Positions 7,821 to 12,641 of a DNA stretch of 12,641 nucleotides are shown here, one piece after another. Position numbers and translations under genes: made by a program. Source of the DNA: Pseudomonadota bacterium (GTDB lineage: Bacteria > Pseudomonadota > Alphaproteobacteria > Rhizobiales > Rhizobiaceae). The notes under the pieces were generated by a model. It saw nothing but the letters and a program-made list of their open reading frames with translations. It searched no databases and had not been told where the DNA came from. How positions within the stretch are numbered: position 1 is the stretch's first letter; every line of letters begins with the position of its first letter. The stretch lies in assembly GCA_023451735.1 (NCBI GenBank), contig JAEXYH010000024.1, forward strand, positions 1 to 12,641. Reading direction: 5' to 3'.

Positions 7821-7972
7821 ATGCCGAGAGCGCCTAGAAATGGACATCGGATCGAATTGAACGGTCGCAACGAAGAGCAGCCCGCTGACGAAGATCGCGC
7901 GCTGGATCCCAGTTCAGAGCGAATGCGCTGTCCAAGCTGGCAGCGGCGGCGGTGAACACGCAAGCCGCCTAA
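7821..7972 (+). pseudogene. Possible small ORF, hypothetical, perhaps frameshifted
   Basis: I do not recognise this. The ATG at 7821 has AGGA at 7811-7814 and opens a 44-residue hydrophilic frame (MPRAPRNGHRIELNGRNEEQ...) that stops at 7953-7955 with an unlikely tail CPSWQRRR. From about 7920 another frame gives a more protein-like end, ANALSKLAAAAVNTQAA, stopping at 7970-7972. One missing base near 7915-7922 would join them into a 50-residue protein, the same class of error seen elsewhere in this window. The rest of 7718-8090 shows no convincing gene. This may be non-coding. Confidence 0.25.
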
Positions 7973-8090
7973 CGCTTTGCGGGGCTGATGCGCCGTATCC
8001 GTCCCGCATTTGCAATCGTCTGGACATCGGGCCGCGACGCCGCGTATCCATATTCACACCATCGGTCTGCAGGCGAATTCGGGAGTACCA

Positions 8091-8387
8091 ATGAGTTTCA
8101 GTGCCAACTCGTTTGCCGCCTTGGCCATTGCTCTTGGGGTGTGCTTCGCCGCAGCCTTCCTCGGCGCAAAAGTGACGACGCCTGAAATTCCGACCTGGTA
8201 TGCGAGCCTCGCGAAACCCTCGTGGACGCCACCGCGCATTGCCTTCGATCGTCTCGTCTTTCGTTTTTGCAGCGCACTGAATGTCATCTTGGCGACTCCC
8301 GGTGCTGGCGCTCAACTGAAATCGCAGGATGAATATACTAAATGCCGGGTACCGTTCAGACAGGCTCCCTTATCTTCTCTAACTTGA
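8091..8387 (+). pseudogene. tspO: TspO/MBR family protein, truncated remnant
   Basis: TspO proteins are five-helix membrane proteins of about 150-160 residues that bind porphyrins and tryptophan-related ligands. The ATG at 8091 has GGGAG five bases upstream and a good N-terminus: a first membrane helix (ALAIALGVCFAAAFLGA) followed by the family signature TPEIPTWYASLAKPSWTPP. After RIAF (near residue 51) the expected second helix with its tryptophan-rich PVW...LY segment is absent. The frame runs on as poorly conserved sequence and stops at residue 98. A later fragment, ALNVI, resembles the start of the third family helix (LALNVIW), which hints at an internal deletion of roughly 40-50 codons, but this is weak. 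The family assignment of the first 51 residues is strong. The product as sequenced is unlikely to work. Confidence 0.72.
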
Positions 8388-8404
8388 GGGTGGGAGGCAA
8401 ACCC

Positions 8405-8632
8405 ATGCCGCACGTTACGAACCGGACGTGGACCGACGCAGATATCGCGCGTCTCAAAAAGATGGCCTCAAAAGGGGCTTCGATTGCGCGCGCCGCAGCG
8501 GCTCTCAATCGTCAGACAACGGCAATCGCTAAGGTCGCACGGAAGCATAAGATTGATCTTGCCGGAACGCGGAAGCTGAAAGCTGCTATCCGCGCACTCG
8601 ATGAAAAAGCGTCTTTCTCCGCATCTCATTAA
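8405..8632 (+). CDS. Small WTDxD HTH-like protein, intact paralogue
   Basis: 75 residues. The start at ATG 8405 is chosen because GGAGG (8394-8398) lies six bases upstream and because the N-terminus MPHVTNRTWTDADIARLKKM lines up with that of the gene at 1180. The same frame is open back to an ATG at 8342, which lacks such support. Shared features with the 1180 gene are WTDxDxxRL, then GAS..RAAAALNR, then a basic A-rich helix (KVARKHKI) and a G...LKAAIRAL C-terminal part. Two short helices with a conserved tryptophan suggest a SANT/Myb-like or helix-turn-helix nucleic-acid-binding module. The function is not established. It is followed 28 bases later by the ORF at 8661, probably in one transcript. 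Confidence 0.78.
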   Translation: MPHVTNRTWTDADIARLKKMASKGASIARAAAALNRQTTAIAKVARKHKIDLAGTRKLKAAIRALDEKASFSASH

Positions 8633-8660
8633 AGCGCATCAACCCAGGAAGGGTAGTTTC

Positions 8661-8882
8661 ATGACCTCGGATCGAACGATCTCGTCGTTGCGGACGCATG
8701 CGGCCGACGTCTTGCGGAGGGCGAGAGCGACACCGATCGGATCGGGCGACAGGCACGATCTTCGCCAGCTTGCGATCGGATTGCGGTGGCTTGAGCGCAA
8801 CGGATTGACGACGGTGCAAACGCGCGTTGCCGATTGCCTGGAAGAGCGAGGCGTGCGGCCAACAATAATTTTGGGCGTCTGA
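8661..8882 (+). CDS. Hypothetical protein, 73 residues
   Basis: I do not recognise this family. The ATG at 8661 follows AGGAAGGG (8646-8653), a good ribosome-binding site, so it is preferred to an earlier in-frame ATG at 8601 that overlaps the preceding gene. The protein is soluble, Arg-rich and probably helical: MTSDRTISSLRTHAADVLRR, then DRHDLRQLAIGLRWLERNGL, then VADCLEERGVRP and a hydrophobic end TIILGV. No signal peptide or membrane segment is seen. It lies 28 bases after the small HTH-like gene on the same strand and is convergent with the large kinase to the right. The 220 bases between the two convergent stops show no clear terminator or gene. Confidence 0.65.
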   Translation: MTSDRTISSLRTHAADVLRRARATPIGSGDRHDLRQLAIGLRWLERNGLTTVQTRVADCLEERGVRPTIILGV

Positions 8883-9102
8883 AGCTCCGGCGATCTTCCT
8901 TTTGGATGTGACCGTGCTTGGGATTCATACCACCTCTTCGTTTGTCCCCACTCCACTCCGTAAGGTGCGCAGTCGTGATGTACCTTTATCGTTGTGAGGC
9001 CTCATCCCGCAAACCGAGATGGACGCCTTTCGGTTAGGATGCGCCGAATGCTAAAGGAACTCGCCTCTGGCCGCCGCACGGCAAAGCCGACCGCCCTCGT
9101 TC

Positions 9103-12100
9103 TCAGAGCTGGTGGACGGCCTCGACAATAGCCCGGAACGGCACGGGCTTCTGCAACCTCACTACGTCTTCCAGCTTTTCCGGTATAGCATCGGGATCGT
9201 ATCCCGTCAGAAACAGAAACGGCACGCCTCTCGCCGTCAGTTCAAGCGCGATGTCGAACCGTGGTCCGCCGCCGCCCAAATTGAGATCTAGAACCGCGTG
9301 CGTTGGCGCGGAACGGCTTAAGAGCTCGAAGGTCCCCTCCTCGGTCGCGCACGGCCCCAACACTTCGGCACCGGCGCCGCGCAGCGCCGCTGCGGTGTCC
9401 CCCGCCAAGTAATAGTCGTCCTCGACGACGAGAACGCGGCGGCCGGTCAGATCAGGAGCATCGCTCATGTCAAGGCTTCCTCCGAACAGTTTGGTCGGCG
9501 TAGGGGCGTCGGTCTCAAGAATGCTTTCGCCATCCCGTAATGGAAACTCCAATCTGCAATGTGCGCCGCTCGGGCCGATGGTGACCGTCCCCATGCCGCC
9601 AAGCTCGTACGGGATGCGACCTTCGATCAGGTCGCGACCGAACCCGCGACGAGTCGGCGGCAGGTTAACCGGCGCTCCTTCCTCCTTCCAGTCGAGGGCG
9701 AGCCAAGGGTGCCCGCACTTTTCGAACGTTTTCCAAGAAACCCGAAGCCGCCCATCAGCCGCCGAGAAAGCACCGTATTTCAGCGCGTTTGTCGCAAGTT
9801 CGTGGAACGCGAGCGTCAGAACTTCTATCGCCTTGGGCGAAAGGCGTATGTCCGGGCCATCGAGTTCGAACTGATCGCCTTGGTGGGCCTGCGCACTAAC
9901 TTCGCTCTCGATGATGTCCCGGAGCCACCCGCCCGCGTTCGCCTCTCGAGCGAGCAGCACCTGTACTCGTGCAAGTGCCATCAAGCGCCCCTCCAGAAGC
10001 GAGCGATAATCTGCGACGTCGGCCGCGCCCTCGGCCGTTCTCAGCCCCATAGATCTGATCATGGCCATGATATTCCGAACGCGGTGCTGGAGTTCGGCCA
10101 GCAGAACGCCTTGATGTTCAATCGCCAATTTCGTCTCGGTGACGTCCTCGGCGATGCCCCCGATCCGGGGGATGTGCCCGTCGTCCCGCAGCGGGAAGTC
10201 GGTATTGCGAACCCATCGAAAAGCATGATCGGACCGACGTTGAATGCGAAACTCATGTTGGACGGTGCCGCCTTGCCGCGCGGATTCGATATGCTCCAAA
10301 GCCACAGCGCGATCCTCGGGCAAAATGAGAGCTGTCCACTTCTTCACGTCCCCGAGAATGGCTTCGGACTTTACGCCGTAGATCGTTTCGATCGATGGAC
10401 TCACAATTCCATGTCGAGAGTGTCAGCATTCCGAATCCACAATCCGGCGGCCGACGCGAGCGCAAATTGCTGGAACCGCTCTTCACTTTCACGTAGTCCC
10501 GCTTCCGCTCGGGCCCGTTCCACGGCATCCCAGGTGCGTTCGGCGACTTCGCGAACCAGGCTAACTTCGGCTGAATTCCAAGCACGGGCTTTACCATGAT
10601 GGAAGCCAAAATGAGCGACTTCGCGCCTGTCCTTCACCAAGCCCACGGCCACCATCGAGTGGAGCCCGGCGGCAACCCACGCCTCACGGATCTCGGGATC
10701 AAAACGCATGTCATGCGCCGCGTCCTCGACCACGAGTTCTCCGCCGGAGCCAAGGATGCGCCCTATCTCTCCTCCAATATAGGCATCATACGCGACTGAT
10801 TTCGGGAACGGCTTGCCTTCTCTTGTGTATTGACCGCGAGTGTAAGCCATTCGGGTCGCACCTTCTCCCTCGAACTCGCTGTACATGGCGCGGCTTGCGC
10901 CGACGTGTTCGGCAAGGAGCCGACTTGCCGTGTCTATAATCTCGGCGGCCTGTGCCAGCGGTCGGAGAGCGTCGCTGAATCTCAGCAGAAACTTCTGACG
11001 CACCTCGTCTTCCCGCGCGAAAGCTTCGGCCAGCTTGTGGCCGGTCACGTCCTCCATCACCCCAATCATGCGATAAGGACCGTGGCGGTCATCATAGAAA
11101 AAACGGCCGCGCGCCGTGACCCAACGGCTAGTCCCGTCGGACTGTAGAGTGCGAAAGTCGTGAACGTAGATGGTCTGCGCCTCGCGGGCCGCAGCAATAA
11201 GAGCAAGAGTTTCAGCGCGATCGTCGGGATGCACGCGCGCGAGCCAGGCTTCGAAGCTCGGAGTGACTTCGCCGACCTTATAACCTTGCAAGATGAAGTG
11301 CCGCTCGTTCCAAGACACCTTCCCGCTGCGCAGATCCCAGTCCCAGGTGGCAAATCGTCCGACTTCGATGGCAAGGCTCAGCCGTTCTTCGTTTTCCCGC
11401 AACGTGATCTCGGATTTTTTACGATCAGTGATGTCAGTGAACAGGACAGCGACACGATTTAGGTCCGGATCGAGTGAGAATATGTTTAGATCGAAAGTGA
11501 GGTCGAGCGTGGGTTCGGTCTCTTCTACCCGAAGTGGCTGCCCGGTATCCAACGCCTGGCCATACAGTTCAGTCCAGCGGGGGTTGGCGAGCCCAGTAGT
11601 TCGGTCGCTGTCTTGCCCACTGGCCAAGGCATTGTAGTATGCTTGAGAAACGCCTGATTGACTTCGAGGAACCGGAAGTCCGCCCAGCGCCCGTCACGGC
11701 CTCTGAGGACCTCAACCACTGCGTACGCTTCATCCATGGACTCGAAGAGGCTGCGGTAACGACCTTCGCTCTCACGCAGAGATGCCTCCGCCAGCTTTCG
11801 AGCGTCGATATCGATATTCAATCCGAGCCACTTCTCGATCTTTCCTTCAATGTCAAGGAGCGGTGTCGCTAACACGTTTGTCCAACGCCAGCCTCCATCC
11901 GGAGCACGGAGACGGAACTCGGCGTTAACCACCCTGCGCGCGAGCACGGCATCTCTCCATTGGCGCTCGGCATACCCCCGGTCATCAGGATGGATCGCGT
12001 TCAACCAACCATAACCAAGCCACTCCTCCAAAGATTGACCGGTATAGGCGCGCCAACTCGGGCTGTCGGCGACAACGACCCCGGCGCCATCAGTCTCCCA

Positions 12101-12217
12101 AACGGCCTGCGCCCAGGTATCGATCAGGAGCCGATGTCGCGCTTCGCTCTCGCGTACGGCCGCGTCGGAAATGGCGTTCTCATTGAGCGTTTCTTCGGTC
12201 GTCGGATTTTTGTCCAT
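9103..12217 (-). pseudogene. PAS-PAS-PAS-GAF-PAS HWE hybrid histidine kinase with receiver; two frameshifts as sequenced
   Basis: One cytoplasmic sensor kinase of about 1038 residues, read in three frames on the minus strand: 12217 to about 11585, then to 10404, then to 9103. Order: PAS1 (20-145, IHPDDR), PAS2 (150-280), PAS3 (285-415, VHPDDR), GAF (415-575), PAS4 (577-700), HWE kinase, receiver. Key residues are His712 in ELQHRVRN, the N-box HELATNALKYG (Asn near 811), the HWE W-x-E as DWKE (near 844), and the receiver aspartate near 978 in VLDLNLGGG with Lys in RLQKPVP. Frameshift 1 is in the C5 run (G5 on plus, 11579-11583): one added C joins ATELLGSPTP to RWTELYGQALDTG. Frameshift 2 is at 10404-10406: one added T turns DMEL-stop into DMEFVSPSIETIYG. 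Without it, the downstream piece would appear to start falsely at a GTG. No membrane segment, DNA-binding domain or strong ribosome-binding site before the ATG at 12217 is visible. The ligand is unknown. Confidence 0.87.
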
Positions 12218-12336
12218 CGCCGATTAAGGCACGAACTTGCAATGAAAGAAACGAAGGACATTTGGTTTCTTAACGGATGGATAGGAAATGCGTAGACCGC
12301 TGATCGATCGCGACCGCGATGAATATCAAAACAATC

Positions 12337-12489
12337 CTATCTGCGGATCCGGAACTGGTGAGTCGCGGTGTTAGGCGCCTCAGTCTGCACGATCACCAAG
12401 TACTCAGAAATGACCGCGCCCTCTACGCGGGCAAGAAGGGTAGCCAACAAAGCCTTTCTGCCAGCAATCGCAATGCGCGGCGACCGCAT
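12337..12489 (-). CDS. Possible 50-residue ORF after the alcohol dehydrogenase
   Basis: On the minus strand an ATG at 12489 opens a 50-residue frame (MRSPRIAIAGRKALLATLLA... ending HQFRIRR) that stops at 12337-12339. GAGGA, overlapping the alcohol dehydrogenase TGA, lies about ten bases upstream, so translation after that gene is possible. No family is recognised and codon bias is weak. The surrounding interval 12218-12501 shows nothing else I can support. Confidence 0.25.
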   Translation of the reverse strand: MRSPRIAIAGRKALLATLLARVEGAVISEYLVIVQTEAPNTATHQFRIRR

Positions 12490-12501
12490 TGGACAATGTC
12501 C

Positions 12502-12641
12502 TCACGCGGTTAGTACGACCTTGATGCATCCATCTTTCTTGTCACGGAAAGTCTCGTAAAGGCCCGGACCATCTTCGAGCTTCGCGCGATGCGTGATGAT
12601 GAAGCTCGGATCGATCTCTCCTTCTTCAATGCGCCGAAGGA
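12502..12641 (-). CDS. Zinc-dependent alcohol dehydrogenase, C-terminal 45 residues (cut by the window edge)
   Basis: The last 45 residues of a medium-chain, zinc-dependent alcohol dehydrogenase of the formaldehyde-dehydrogenase-like group. What is seen is RRIEEGEIDPSFIITHR, then LEDGPGLYETFRDKKDGCIK, ending VVLTA at TGA 12502-12504. The pattern I-ExGEIDPSFIITHR...LEDxPxxYxxFRDKKDGCIKVVL is the usual C-terminal end of that group, which oxidises or reduces alcohols and aldehydes with NAD(P). The catalytic zinc ligands and Rossmann fold lie outside the window, so the substrate cannot be judged. It runs in the same direction as the large kinase, 284 bases upstream of it. Confidence 0.85.
   Translation of the reverse strand, partial: LRRIEEGEIDPSFIITHRAKLEDGPGLYETFRDKKDGCIKVVLTA

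Noticed and set aside
8883..9102. A possible hairpin CCTTTCGG...CCG...AAAGG between convergent genes.
   Set aside because: The arms are asymmetric and no T-tract follows on either strand, so I do not call a terminator.
9103..10404. A separate GTG-started PAS-HWE-receiver kinase of 433 residues.
   Set aside because: Its GTG lies inside a PAS core (DMEFVSPSIETIYG) whose first part is in the overlapping upstream frame, so it is the third piece of one longer kinase.
9559..10599. A 346-codon plus-strand frame opposite the third kinase.
   Set aside because: It is a shadow of the HWE kinase and PAS frames, rich in Arg, Pro and Ser, with no motif.
12303..12330. A GATCGATCGCGACCGCGATGAATATC near-palindromic stretch upstream of the third kinase.
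   Set aside because: Only short imperfect arms are present and no known operator matches; it is consistent with chance in GC-rich sequence.
1..12641. tRNA or rRNA genes, CRISPR arrays, insertion sequences or attachment sites.
   Set aside because: None was seen: no regularly spaced repeats, no transposase frame and no recognisable tRNA arms.

Overview
This 12.6 kb window looks like the chromosome of a GC-rich alphaproteobacterium, most likely of the order Hyphomicrobiales (Rhizobiales). The reasons are two HWE-type histidine kinases fused to receiver domains, a bacteriophytochrome, CsbD and PRC-barrel stress proteins, a recurring small 'WTDxD...RL' helix-turn-helix-like family, and promoter-like sites of the alphaproteobacterial general stress sigma factor EcfG (GGAAC-N16/17-CGTT). 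I cannot name a genus from the sequence alone.

Layout. Left end (1-1400): a periplasmic PRC-barrel protein (minus), a CsbD-like stress protein (plus) with its own terminator, a small unrecognised protein (minus, apparently frameshifted) and a small HTH-like protein (plus, frameshifted). Centre (1442-7437): two divergent sensor kinases share a 198 bp promoter region. Leftward is an intact bacteriophytochrome with an HWE kinase and a receiver. Rightward is a large GAF-GAF-PAS-GAF-HisKA-HATPase-receiver hybrid kinase that is frameshifted twice. Right of centre (7437-8882) is a gene-poor stretch: a 40-residue single-pass membrane protein with a consensus EcfG promoter, a second possible small ORF, a truncated TspO homologue, an intact paralogue of the small HTH-like protein, and a 73-residue unrecognised protein. 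Right end (9103-12641): a third large kinase (PAS-PAS-PAS-GAF-PAS-HWE-receiver, minus, frameshifted twice) and the C-terminus of a zinc-dependent alcohol dehydrogenase (minus).

How the parts may work together. Three sensor kinases each carry a C-terminal receiver and no DNA-binding output, so signals must leave by phosphotransfer to partners outside the window. HWE and related kinases commonly feed the PhyR-NepR-EcfG general stress cascade of alphaproteobacteria. EcfG-like promoters lie in front of bphP, the hybrid kinase, csbD and the 40-residue membrane protein. The locus therefore reads as a sensory and effector island of the general stress response with a red/far-red light input. This is inference; no phyR, nepR or ecfG is present here.

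Quality warning. At least six genes need one-base or two-base corrections, several of them in short homopolymer runs, yet the reading frames on either side are well conserved. Uncorrected sequencing error is the simplest explanation; recent gene decay is the alternative. Both large kinases should be read as single genes.
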